From NCBI RefSeq assembly GCF_026642255.1, contig NZ_CP113264.1:3038001-3102000 (forward strand): 64,000 nt of DNA, given 5' to 3'. Every line of letters begins with the position of its first letter. The first letter of the stretch is position 1. The notes under the pieces were generated by a model. That model worked only from the letters and a program-made list of their open reading frames with translations, was not told where the DNA came from and searched no databases. The translations under genes and the position numbers were made by a program. This document shows positions 1 through 7,545 of the stretch, in pieces. The DNA comes from Streptomonospora nanhaiensis (GTDB taxonomy: Bacteria > Actinomycetota > Actinomycetes > Streptosporangiales > Streptosporangiaceae).

Positions 1-413
1 GCCTCGCGCCTTCGCACCTCGGTGCTGCCGGTGTTGGCGAAGGCCGGGTAGGAGCTGAGGGCGGTGGTGAGGCCGCTGTAGGTGTAGAAGGAGTTCCGGT
101 TCGGGAACATCTGGTTGAACTGGGCCTCGCTGACGACGAACGCGACGGGGTTGGGCTCCTCCTCGCCGCCGTTGCCGCAGGCGCCCTGGTCGGTCCAGAC
201 GTCGGAGGCGCCGGGGCGCTCGTTCTGCGTCCACCACTTGGCGGTGTAGTTGCGGCCGTTGTACGAGGCCTGGCTGCCGCCGGTGTAGACGGCGGAGGAG
301 CTCCAGGCGGTCGCGCAGGCGGTGGCGGCCTGTGCGGAGAACGCGGGGAGGACGGCGAGCACAGCGGCGAGCGCGCCGAGCGCGGCCAGCTGGCTCAGGA
401 GACGTCGGATCAC
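1..413 (-). CDS. Secreted GH19 chitinase with CBM5/12, 3' end missing
   Basis: The gene runs off the left edge, so only the first 137 or so residues are present. A GTG at 413 follows an AGGAG box by 9 nt. The product opens with a signal peptide (Arg-Arg, a long Leu/Ala core, AFSAQA cleavage region). A chitin-binding CBM5/12 module follows, recognisable by AWSSSAVYTGG, the AKWW aromatic motif and paired Cys. Next comes the start of a glycoside hydrolase family 19 domain (VSEAQFNQMFPNRNSFYTY). Family knowledge: these enzymes hydrolyse chitin outside the cell. The DasR-like operator upstream fits control by N-acetylglucosamine metabolism. The catalytic glutamates lie beyond the window. Confidence 0.9.
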   Translation of the reverse strand, partial: MIRRLLSQLAALGALAAVLAVLPAFSAQAATACATAWSSSAVYTGGSQASYNGRNYTAKWWTQNERPGASDVWTDQGACGNGGEEEPNPVAFVVSEAQFNQMFPNRNSFYTYSGLTTALSSYPAFANTGSTEVRRRE

Positions 414-482
414 GGGGTCACACTCCTAGGGTGCGGCGCGACGTCCGACCGCGCGCCGCAGGGGGTGCCGTCACCTAAGCAA

Positions 483-498
483 GCTGGTCTAGACCTGT
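483..498. promoter_or_regulatory. DasR-responsive element (dre) of the chitinase
   Basis: The 16 bases around TGGTCTAGACC match the dre consensus (ACTGGTCTAGACCAGT) at 14 of 16 positions, about 70 bp upstream of the GH19 start. DasR is the GntR-family regulator of chitin and GlcNAc genes in actinomycetes. The assignment rests on motif identity plus the target gene. Confidence 0.7.
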
Positions 499-545
499 CA
501 AGACCTGTGCCACGGATCGTGAGGATACGGTGACGGAACGGACGG

Positions 546-584
546 GGCCGGTGTGGGGGAGGGTGCCTCCGGGACGCGGGCGGT
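546..584. repeat. Direct repeat copy A (39 bp)
   Basis: This 39-bp stretch, from GGCCGGTGTGGGGGA to CGGGACGCGGGCGGT, recurs at 991-1030 with a single extra G. The two copies bracket the 51-residue repeat peptide gene. Confidence 0.8.
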
Positions 585-601
585 AGGTTCCGGACGCACC
601 G

Positions 602-633
602 CGCCCCCGTCCGCCTCGCGGTGGACGGGGGCG
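602..633 (-). terminator. Hairpin after the repeat peptide gene
   Basis: An 11-bp perfect stem (CGCCCCCGTCC / GGACGGGGGCG) with a 10-nt loop starts about 13 nt past the stop codon of the small minus-strand gene. There is no clear T-run, as is common for actinomycete terminators. Confidence 0.55.
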
Positions 634-645
634 GTCCTTCCCGTG

Positions 646-801
646 TCAGACGGGGTCCCCGACCCCGCCCTCCGTCTCGGGGCCGGAGCCGAGGGGGTCT
701 CCGACCCCGCCCTCCGGGGCTGACATCGGGTCGTTGATGCCGCCGTCCGGTTCGGTCCCGGCGGGGTCGTCGATCCCGCCTTCGGGGGGCTGCTCGCTCA
801 C
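646..801 (-). CDS. 51-residue acidic peptide with four EGG-x-x-DP repeats
   Basis: I do not recognise a family. A GTG at 801 sits 7-8 nt behind an AGGAG box, which argues that it is translated. The product has no Cys, Lys, Arg, Trp or Phe. It contains four spaced copies of a seven-residue motif: EGGIDDP, DGGINDP, EGGVGDP and EGGVGDP. A terminator-like hairpin follows directly. It lies downstream of, and in line with, the MFS gene at 1126-2355, but 325 bp separate them. Short repeated cores are seen in RiPP precursors and in small Ca-binding or adhesive peptides. No modifying enzyme is adjacent, so no function is assigned. Confidence 0.55.
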   Translation of the reverse strand: MSEQPPEGGIDDPAGTEPDGGINDPMSAPEGGVGDPLGSGPETEGGVGDPV

Positions 802-990
802 CTGTGTCTCCTCGGGTCGTTGTGCGCCGTGCCCGCGACCGGGGGAGGTGGGGCGGGTCACGGTGTCCTTGTCGGCGGTCGGGATCCTGCTTCCCTTGTT
901 CCCCGAGGCCGGTCGCCGGGAACCGTGATGCCCGCATCCGGCCGACATCCGCGGAACGGGTTGTACAGGGTCCCCTCATCGGACTCAGGG

Positions 991-1030
991 GGCCGGTGTG
1001 GGGGAGGGGTGCCTCCGGGACGCGGGCGGT
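991..1030. repeat. Direct repeat copy B (40 bp)
   Basis: Second copy of the repeat at 546-584, differing by one inserted G in the G-run. The copies are 445 bp apart and in the same orientation. Confidence 0.8.
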
Positions 1031-1125
1031 CCCGGGAGGCGCCGTCCGTGCCGGTCCCGGTCCGGGGAGACCGCCCTCGCCCCTGGCGCACCGGGGCCCG
1101 ACGCCCGCCGGAGGTGTCCCCCGCC

Positions 1126-2355
1126 TCATGCCGGGGCAGGTCTGGCGCGTTTCGGGCCGCTGGCCAGGGCGACGACGGCGCCGAGCACGGAGAGCCCCGC
1201 CAGCAGCAGGAACACGGCGGCGTAGCCGCCCATCGGGCCCGACAGCAGCGCGCACGCCCCCGGGGCCAGCGCCATGGTGAGCATGAGCGGGGTGTGCATG
1301 ACGCCGTTGAGCGTGGTGTAGTGCGCCTCCCCCCAGCGGTCCGCCACGGCGGTGGCCTGGAGCAGGGTGAGCACGCCCCTGGCGGAGCCCACCAGCGCGG
1401 CGGCGCCGATGACCAGGGACAGCGGTCCGCTGACCAGGGCGAGCAGTGCGGTCGCCGCCGCGCAGGCCAGGAGCACGACCGCGATCCGGTGGACCGACCC
1501 GCTGATCCGCGCCAGCGGGGTGTAGGCGAGGCGGCCCAGCACCTGCCCCACGCCCACGACGCCGAGCGCCCAGGCGGCCTCGGTGGTGCCGTAGCCGCGC
1601 TCCTGCATGAGCGGGACGATGGCGACCACCACCGCGTACACGGTCAGGGTGCCCAGGGCCAGCGCCGTGGTGAGCGCCCAGAACGCGCCGCTGCGCAGCA
1701 CCGCGCGCACGGCGGTACGGTCGCGGATCCGGTCCTCCGCCCGGGCGGGGTTCCAGGGCCGGGACAGGGCCAGGGCGTGCAGCGGGACCGCGACCAGGGC
1801 CAGGATCAGCGCGAGGACGAGGTAGGTGCCGCGCCAGCCGACCTGTGCCTCCAGCGCGGCGGTCAGCGGCGCGAAGACGGTGCTGGCCAGGCCGCCGACC
1901 AGGGTGAGGAAGGTCAGGGCCCGGACCCGGCGCGGACCGTACCAGCGGGTCAGGGCGGCGAAGGCGGGCGGGTAGGAGAGGCCGGCGACGGCGATCCCCG
2001 CCACCTGCCAGGCCGCGCCGAAGAACCACAGGTCGGGGGCCAGGGCGACCCCGACGATGGCGAGGGCCCCGAGCAGCGCGGCCGCGGTCATCACCGCGCG
2101 CGGGCCGCGCAGGCGCAGCCAGCGGGCCACGAAGGGGCCGCTGAGCCCCGCCATCACCTGGGAGCCGGAGAACAGGACGATGACGATCGGGAGGGACCAG
2201 CCGGTGTCCTCGGCGATGGCCGGTCCCAGCACGGGGAAGGCGTAGAACAGCACTCCCTGGCTGACGGTGACGGTGACGCACAGGGCAGCCAGCGCCCCGC
2301 GCGCCTCGGTGCCGGCCGGTCGCCGTCTCCGCGGGCGCGGGCGCCGAAAGGTCAT
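1126..2355 (-). CDS. Major facilitator superfamily transporter
   Basis: About 409 residues with a strongly basic N-terminus (MTFRRPRPRRRR) and the alternating hydrophobic pattern of about 12 membrane helices. Helix 1 begins near ALCVTVTVSQGVLFYAF. RWYGPRRVRA fits the cytoplasmic loop region of MFS proteins. The sequence resembles the monocarboxylate/oxalate-formate type branch, but the substrate cannot be read. The ATG at 2355 was chosen because the basic stretch suits a cytoplasmic N-terminus; an in-frame ATG at 2421 would add 22 residues. Neither has a convincing Shine-Dalgarno sequence. Confidence 0.8.
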   Translation of the reverse strand: MTFRRPRPRRRRPAGTEARGALAALCVTVTVSQGVLFYAFPVLGPAIAEDTGWSLPIVIVLFSGSQVMAGLSGPFVARWLRLRGPRAVMTAAALLGALAIVGVALAPDLWFFGAAWQVAGIAVAGLSYPPAFAALTRWYGPRRVRALTFLTLVGGLASTVFAPLTAALEAQVGWRGTYLVLALILALVAVPLHALALSRPWNPARAEDRIRDRTAVRAVLRSGAFWALTTALALGTLTVYAVVVAIVPLMQERGYGTTEAAWALGVVGVGQVLGRLAYTPLARISGSVHRIAVVLLACAAATALLALVSGPLSLVIGAAALVGSARGVLTLLQATAVADRWGEAHYTTLNGVMHTPLMLTMALAPGACALLSGPMGGYAAVFLLLAGLSVLGAVVALASGPKRARPAPA

Positions 2356-3091
2356 ACGCGCCACCCGCCCGACGACGGCCGGGAGCGGGTGAAGGGCTGG
2401 GGAACGGAGGCACGGTTCCATCGCTCTTGCACGGGGGACTCCTCGCCCTGGAAGGGGCAGGTCCAGGGATCGAACGAACAGGTGACGCGTTCATGTCCAT
2501 ATCCCCTTTACTACACTGAGTATTCACCGAATGACCATCTGTCGTTTGCCTGGCATTCCAGGTTCTTTACGGTCAACCTGCGACTATCCGCGCCTGTCCG
2601 GTCATCCGTCCATACGCCCGGGCCCCGCCGCGCCCGCGCCGGGGTACGGACGCCTGTCGGCGGAGGGCATTGACGGGGCGGCCCCGATGCGTCACTGTCG
2701 GTCCCATGGACGCCCTCCCGTCGAACCGCCCGACCGCCCGCCGGTCCGCCCGGCCCGACCGGAAGCGCCGCGGCACGCCGGGACTCATCCTGCGCCGCGG
2801 CCGACTGGGCTCCCCTCCCCGCGCCTGACCCGCGGGCGGCACCCGTGCCGGCGTTCCGCCGGTGACCGCCGGGTCCGGTCCCGGGGCCGTGTCTCCGTGT
2901 CCCGTCCCGTCCGCTCCCCGTGCCCGGCGCGGCGTCCGGTCCGGTGTCCGGGGGCTCGTGTCTCACGCCCTCCGCGCAGACCGCCCCCGCCCGTGAACAG
3001 GGCCTCCGTCCCCCGGCCGCCGCCCGGCGAGCCGCGGGTCCCGGTGGGCGCCCCCCGTTTATCCTGTTTTCCCATCGGAAAGGTATGGAAC
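2356..3091. other. Intergenic stretch without a supported gene
   Basis: This gap lies between the divergent MFS and TauD genes. It contains a CCTGG-N4-CCAGG palindrome at 2549-2562 in a locally less GC-rich patch (about 2500-2590), which probably holds promoters. The rest is very GC-rich. A short frame near 2705 has unremarkable Arg/Pro-rich composition and is not annotated. Confidence 0.4.
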
Positions 3092-4024
3092 ATGACTGCG
3101 ATGATCGAGACCACGACGGGGCTGCGCGACAGCGCCGCGGTCGACACGGCGCTCGTCGAGGGCCCGCGCACACTGCGCCGGCTCCCCGAGGGCGCGTCCG
3201 CCCAGCCCTACCGCCTGTTCGAGGTCCGACCCCTCGGCGCCCTCATCGGCGCCGAGATCCACGGCGTGGACCTGCGGGAGGAGATCGGCGAGGAGCTGCG
3301 CGCCGAGATCCACCGCGCGCTCCTGGAGTACAAGGTCGTCTTCTTCCGCGACCAGCCCATCGACTCCGCGCGCCAGAAGGCCGTCGCCCGGATGTGGGGG
3401 GAGCTGGAGACCAACCCGTTCATCGACCAGGGGGACGACGCCCACGTCGCCCGGTTCGCCAAGGGCGGGACGCCTCCCAGCTACGAGAACGTCTGGCACA
3501 CCGACGTGACCTGGAGGGAGCGGCCCGCCATGGGCGCGATCCTGCGCCTGGTGGAGGTCCCGCCCGTGGGCGGCGACACCCTGTGGGCCGACATGGCCGC
3601 CGCCTACGACAACCTGCCCGACACCGTCAAGGAGCGCATCGAGGGCCGCACCGCCGTCCACGACGTCATCCCGGGGTTCTCGCGGTTCCTGGACGAGCGC
3701 AGGCTCCTGGAGTGGCAGGACCGGTTCCCGCCGGTCGAGCACCCCGTCGTGCGCACGCACCCCGAGACCGGGCGCAGGACGCTGTTCGTCAACGTCTCCT
3801 TCACGACCCGCATCGTCGGGATGGAGCGGGCCGAGAGCGACGAGATCCTGCGCTTCCTGTTCCAGCAGGCGCACGCGCCGGAGTTCCAGGTGCGCTTCCG
3901 GTGGGAGCGCGACTCGGTCGCCTTCTGGGACAACCGCGCCACCCAGCACTACGCGGTGAACGACTACCACCCCCACCCCCGGATCGCCGAGCGCGTCGCC
4001 ATCGTGGGGGACCGCCCCTTCTAG
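3092..4024 (+). CDS. TauD/TfdA-family Fe(II)/2-oxoglutarate dioxygenase
   Basis: 310 residues, typical for taurine or alkylsulfonate dioxygenases. The iron triad is visible: His-x-Asp in WHTDVTW and the distal His in ATQHYAVNDY. An Arg in PRIAERVAI would bind 2-oxoglutarate. GAEIHGVDL near the N-terminus and GGDTLWADM are also characteristic. The ATG at 3092 follows a GGAAAGG box by about 8 nt. Family members hydroxylate the carbon next to a sulfonate, releasing sulfite, or act on other small acids. No sulfonate ABC transporter is adjacent, so the substrate is open. It ends convergently with the SDR gene across a hairpin. Confidence 0.85.
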   Translation: MTAMIETTTGLRDSAAVDTALVEGPRTLRRLPEGASAQPYRLFEVRPLGALIGAEIHGVDLREEIGEELRAEIHRALLEYKVVFFRDQPIDSARQKAVARMWGELETNPFIDQGDDAHVARFAKGGTPPSYENVWHTDVTWRERPAMGAILRLVEVPPVGGDTLWADMAAAYDNLPDTVKERIEGRTAVHDVIPGFSRFLDERRLLEWQDRFPPVEHPVVRTHPETGRRTLFVNVSFTTRIVGMERAESDEILRFLFQQAHAPEFQVRFRWERDSVAFWDNRATQHYAVNDYHPHPRIAERVAIVGDRPF

Positions 4025-4034
4025 AAGGGGACCC

Positions 4035-4061
4035 GGCCCCGGCGGGCGGGCCGCCGGGGCC
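4035..4061. terminator. Bidirectional terminator hairpin
   Basis: An 11-bp perfect stem (GGCCCCGGCGG / CCGCCGGGGCC) with a 5-nt loop lies between the convergent oxygenase and SDR genes. Confidence 0.6.
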
Positions 4062-4196
4062 CGGCGGCGGGGACTTCTTCAGGCCGGGTCGGCGGGGGAG
4101 AACCCGGGCGGCCCCGGCCAGGCCGGGCCGGTCCCGACGCCCCCGCGGTGGCCCCGCCCGCCGTCCGACGGGCGGGGGTCCGTGGGCGGCCCGGGG

Positions 4197-4931
4197 TCAG
4201 TCCCCGGTGCCGGGGAGGAACCGGGCGCGCAGGTCGGGGCGCAGGAACGCGGCGGGGGAGGCGATGGAGAGCCCGCCGTCCACCGGCAGGACCACGCCGG
4301 TGACGAAGGAGGACTCCGGGGCCGACAGGAACACGACCGCGTGCGCGACCTCCTCGGGCGTGCCGGTGCGGCCGAGCGGGTAGCCCTCGGAGGCGGCGGC
4401 CAGCCCCCTGCCCCCGATGAGCCCCGGCGCGACCGCGTTCACCCGCACCCCCCGCGGCCCGTACTCCAGCGCGAGCTGGCGCACGAGCCCCTCGACGCCG
4501 GCCTTGGCCGCCGCGTAGCCGGGCAGGCCGGGCGCCGCGAGCGTGCCGTTCACCGAGCCGACGGCCGTGATCGCCGACCCCTCGCCGAGCAGCGGGAGCG
4601 CCGCCCGGCAGGTGTAGAACGCCGAGCCCAGGGTGGTGTCCACGGCCGTGCGCCACTGCTCGTCGCTGGTGTGCTCGGCGGGGGCCACGGGCATGGCCGC
4701 GGCCGCCGGGACCAGGACGTCCAGTCCGCCCAGGGCCTCGGCCGCCCCGGCGACCGCTGCCGCCGCGCCCGCCGGGTCCGCGCAGTCGGCGGCCAGGGCG
4801 AGGTCGAGCGAGGGGTCGTCGAACTCCTCCAGGGAGACGCCCGCGACCCGGTCGCCCCGGGAGGCGAAGGCCCGGGAGACGGCCCGGCCGATGTCGGAGG
4901 AGGCCCCGACGACGAGGACGCGCCTGCTCAT
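4197..4931 (-). CDS. Short-chain dehydrogenase/reductase
   Basis: 244 residues with a classical SDR layout: cofactor motif VVGASSDIG at the N-terminus, an AAAA stretch in place of NNAG, GSVNG carrying the active-site Ser, and the catalytic pair in GYAAAKAG (Tyr-x-x-x-Lys). The C-terminal VDGG is also standard. It overlaps the preceding lyase gene by 4 nt (ATGA), so the two are translationally coupled. Operon context suggests oxidation or reduction of a sugar acid or of the lyase product. That is inference; the substrate is not readable from the sequence. Confidence 0.85.
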   Translation of the reverse strand: MSRRVLVVGASSDIGRAVSRAFASRGDRVAGVSLEEFDDPSLDLALAADCADPAGAAAAVAGAAEALGGLDVLVPAAAAMPVAPAEHTSDEQWRTAVDTTLGSAFYTCRAALPLLGEGSAITAVGSVNGTLAAPGLPGYAAAKAGVEGLVRQLALEYGPRGVRVNAVAPGLIGGRGLAAASEGYPLGRTGTPEEVAHAVVFLSAPESSFVTGVVLPVDGGLSIASPAAFLRPDLRARFLPGTGD

Positions 4932-6004
4932 CGGCCCGCACCGCCCGCCGCCGCAGCGCTCCCGCCCACCGGGGCGGACGCGGCCTTCGGAGCTCCCGCG
5001 GCCTGCGCCCCGGAGCCGTCCGGCCCGCGACCGGGACCGGCGTCCGCCGTCCCCGCCGCGCGCGGCGACGGGTTCGCGCCCCGGGCCGCCGCCACGACGG
5101 TGTCGTGGTCGGGCAGGCCGAGGTCGTGCAGGATCGCGGCGAGCCCGGCGGCGGTGCGCGGGTCGAGCGGGGCGGCGGGCAGGCGCACGGCGGCGGAGCC
5201 GATGACGCCGCGGGCCACCAGCACCTCCTTGTGCACGGCCCAGGCGACGCCGCCCTGCATGCCGAAGCGCAGCAGCGGCAGCAGCCGGTCGTAGGCGCGC
5301 CTCGCGGCGCGGCGGTCCCCGCCCTCCCACAGGGAGAGGACGCCGCCCAGCAGGTCGCTCACCTCGCAGGCGGGCATGGTGCCCACGGCGCCGGCCCCGT
5401 ACTCCTCCAGCAGGAAGAAGGCGTTCTGGCCGCCCAGCACGGCCGCGTCGGCGCCCCGCGCGTCCAGGGCGGCGCGCACGGCGGCGGTCGAGGCCGGGGT
5501 GGGCGGCGACTCGACCTTGACCGACGTGACCCGGTCCAGCGCGGCGATCTCGGCGATCACGGCCGGAGCCATGGACACCCCCGTCGCCCCGGGCGCGTCC
5601 TGGACCATCACGTCCAGCGCCGTCGCGGCGCACACCCGGGTGTAGAACTCCACCACCTGGCGGGCCGAGGGCTTGACCAGGTACGGGGGCAGCACCATCA
5701 GCGAGTCCGCCCCGCCCGCCTCCGCGGCCCGCGCCTGCTCGACGGCCGTCTCGACGGAGGTCCCGTTGACCCCCGCGACGACCGGCACCGCTCCCGAGGC
5801 CTCCTCGGCGACCGCGTCGAGGATCCGGGACCGCTCGTCGGCGGTGAGGGCGAAGCCCTCGCTCGCCATGCCGAACACGGCGAGGCCGTCGACGCCGCAC
5901 GCCAACTGGAAGCGGACGAGCCGGCGCAGCCCCTCGTCGTCGAGGGTTCCGTCCGGGTGGAAGGGGGTGGCGAGGATGGGGACGAGTCCGCCGAGAGCGG
6001 TCAT
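4928..6004 (-). CDS. DapA-superfamily (DHDPS-like) lyase
   Basis: 358 residues. The TIM-barrel family is recognisable from LVPILATPF, the GMASEGFALT segment (equivalent to GTTGE), GVNGTSVETA and the Schiff-base Lys163 in SVKVE. The Tyr that relays protons in DapA (YNVP) is replaced by Gln135 in VQDAP, so this is not dihydrodipicolinate synthase itself. The extra C-terminal 60 residues are Ala/Gly-rich and probably disordered. Such proteins cleave or dehydrate 2-keto-3-deoxy sugar acids. It lies between a sugar-acid dehydratase and an SDR in one minus-strand operon. The ATG at 6004 is preceded by AGAGG. Confidence 0.8.
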   Translation of the reverse strand: MTALGGLVPILATPFHPDGTLDDEGLRRLVRFQLACGVDGLAVFGMASEGFALTADERSRILDAVAEEASGAVPVVAGVNGTSVETAVEQARAAEAGGADSLMVLPPYLVKPSARQVVEFYTRVCAATALDVMVQDAPGATGVSMAPAVIAEIAALDRVTSVKVESPPTPASTAAVRAALDARGADAAVLGGQNAFFLLEEYGAGAVGTMPACEVSDLLGGVLSLWEGGDRRAARRAYDRLLPLLRFGMQGGVAWAVHKEVLVARGVIGSAAVRLPAAPLDPRTAAGLAAILHDLGLPDHDTVVAAARGANPSPRAAGTADAGPGRGPDGSGAQAAGAPKAASAPVGGSAAAAGGAGR

Positions 6005-6186
6005 GGTCGCCTCTTTTCCGGTGGGTGGGTGGTTCGTCGGTCGTGGTCTGCGGGCGGCGGCGCGCCGCCGCGCCGGGCGGCCCGGCAGGTGCGGGCGGGC
6101 GCTGCGCCCCCGGCGCCGGACGGTGCGCTCCGCCCGTCCCCCGGGGGGGCGGCGCCGGGCGCGGCCGCTCCGGGGCCGGAGCGGGG

Positions 6187-7374
6187 TCACCGCGTGGAGC
6201 GGTGGCGGACGGCGGCGGAGCGGACGCGCTCCTCGTCGACCTCCAGGCCGAGTCCGGGGCCGGAGCCGAGCCCGATGCCGTCGGGGTGCGCGTCGAAGTG
6301 GAAGCCCAGCTCGGCGGCGGTCTCGACGGTGGTCGGCTGGTACTCGAAGAAGGGGGAGTACTCCGTCGCCGCGCTCACGTGCACCCCGGCGGCGAGCGCG
6401 GGGCCCAGGCCGACGGAGTGGTGCGGGGCGACGGGCACGTGGTGGGCCGAGCACACCTCGGCGATCGAGGCGGCCTCGGTCACGCCGGTGCGGCCGACGT
6501 CGGGCTGGGCCAGGCCGAGGGCCCCCGCCGCCAGCCACTGCGCGAACTCGTAGCGGTTGCGCAGCGTCTCCCCGACGGCGACGGGCAGTTCGATCCGGTC
6601 GGCGAGGCGGCGGTGGCCCTCGACGTCCTCCGGTGCGAGCGGGGCCTCCAGGAACACCGCCCCGCGGTCGGCCAGCTCCCGCCCCAGCCGGGCGGCCTGG
6701 GAGGGCGTGTAGCGCCAGTGCGCGTCCACGGCGAGGGCCAGGCCGGGCGCCGCCGCGGACACCGCGTCGACGGTGGCCAGGTCGGCGTCCACCCCGTTGC
6801 CCAGGTGGAGCTTGACCGTGCGGGCCCCCCGCTCCTGCCACCGGCGGGCGAGGTCGGCCCGTCCGGCGTCGTCCGGGCTCGGGAGTCCGGACACGTAGGT
6901 GGGCACGCGGGTGCGGTGCGCGCCGCCGAGGAGGGCCGCCACGCCGAGTCCGCTGATCCTCCCGGCCAGGTCCCACAGGGCGATGTCGACGGCGGCGAGC
7001 GCGTCGGCCTGGTGGCCGACCAGGTGGCCCCGCTCGCGCATGAGCGAGCGCAGCCGCGCCCAGGCGGGGCGCGGCGCGGTGGCGTCGGCGCCGATGAGCT
7101 GCGGGGCGAGCAGCCCGTCGACCACCTGCGCGGGGATCTCGGGGCCGACGGGGGCCAGCGCCTCGCCCCACCCGGCGGTGCCGTCCTCGGCCTCGACGCG
7201 GACCAGGAGGGTCTCGAAGAGGGCGGAGTAGAGGCTGAGCCACGGTTCGCGGACCCGGTAGCCCTGCTCCTCGGTGAGCGCCGAGCCGTCGGCGAGGGAG
7301 CCGAGGTAGGCGGCTGGGCCCCGCACCTTGACGACGAACGTCTCTACGTTACGAATGCGCATCGAACTTCCCAT
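6187..7374 (-). CDS. Enolase-superfamily acid-sugar dehydratase
   Basis: 395 residues of the mandelate racemase/muconate lactonising enzyme group. Mg ligands are visible as Asp217, Glu243 (FLEAP) and Glu269 (VGET). The Asp-x-His at 217-219 (VDAHW) and the His pair at 318-319 (PHHSVG) recall D-galactonate dehydratase, where the equivalent histidines are the acid/base pair. The predicted reaction is sugar acid to 2-keto-3-deoxy acid. dgoK and dgoA homologues near 15-17 kb make galactonate or a close epimer plausible. It shares a divergent promoter region with the MHS transporter. Start at 7374 after AAGGG; an ATG at 7362 is an alternative. Confidence 0.85.
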   Translation of the reverse strand: MGSSMRIRNVETFVVKVRGPAAYLGSLADGSALTEEQGYRVREPWLSLYSALFETLLVRVEAEDGTAGWGEALAPVGPEIPAQVVDGLLAPQLIGADATAPRPAWARLRSLMRERGHLVGHQADALAAVDIALWDLAGRISGLGVAALLGGAHRTRVPTYVSGLPSPDDAGRADLARRWQERGARTVKLHLGNGVDADLATVDAVSAAAPGLALAVDAHWRYTPSQAARLGRELADRGAVFLEAPLAPEDVEGHRRLADRIELPVAVGETLRNRYEFAQWLAAGALGLAQPDVGRTGVTEAASIAEVCSAHHVPVAPHHSVGLGPALAAGVHVSAATEYSPFFEYQPTTVETAAELGFHFDAHPDGIGLGSGPGLGLEVDEERVRSAAVRHRSTR

Positions 7375-7419
7375 GTGACCCTTGACATGTCGACTGAGTT
7401 AAATCACTGTTGCACACAC

Positions 7420-7434
7420 TGCATGGCTCATGCA
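7420..7434. promoter_or_regulatory. TGCAT-N5-ATGCA operator in the divergent promoter
   Basis: A perfect inverted repeat TGCAT GGCTC ATGCA lies between the dehydratase and transporter genes. The same architecture (TGCAT-N5-ATGCG) occurs 9 nt upstream of the IclR regulator start at 14206. It is inferred to be the operator of that regulator. Confidence 0.5.
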
Positions 7435-7545
7435 ATGACGTGGTGGATAAGACACAGGGTGCAACGCGCTCCCTCGATAGCGGTGGCGCCGGCCTTCCGC
7501 CACGTGGCCGGACCCCCGGCCGACGACACGGACGACGAGGTAGAC

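Noticed and set aside
820-2673. 600-700 residue frames opposite the MFS gene
   Set aside because: Antisense shadow of a GC-rich gene: Arg/Gly/Pro-rich, no domain, no SD. The minus-strand MFS frame has membrane helices and family motifs.
2704-2829. Short frame starting MDALPSNRPTARRSARP between the MFS and TauD genes
   Set aside because: No SD, Arg/Pro-dominated composition typical of random high-GC DNA, no homology recognised.
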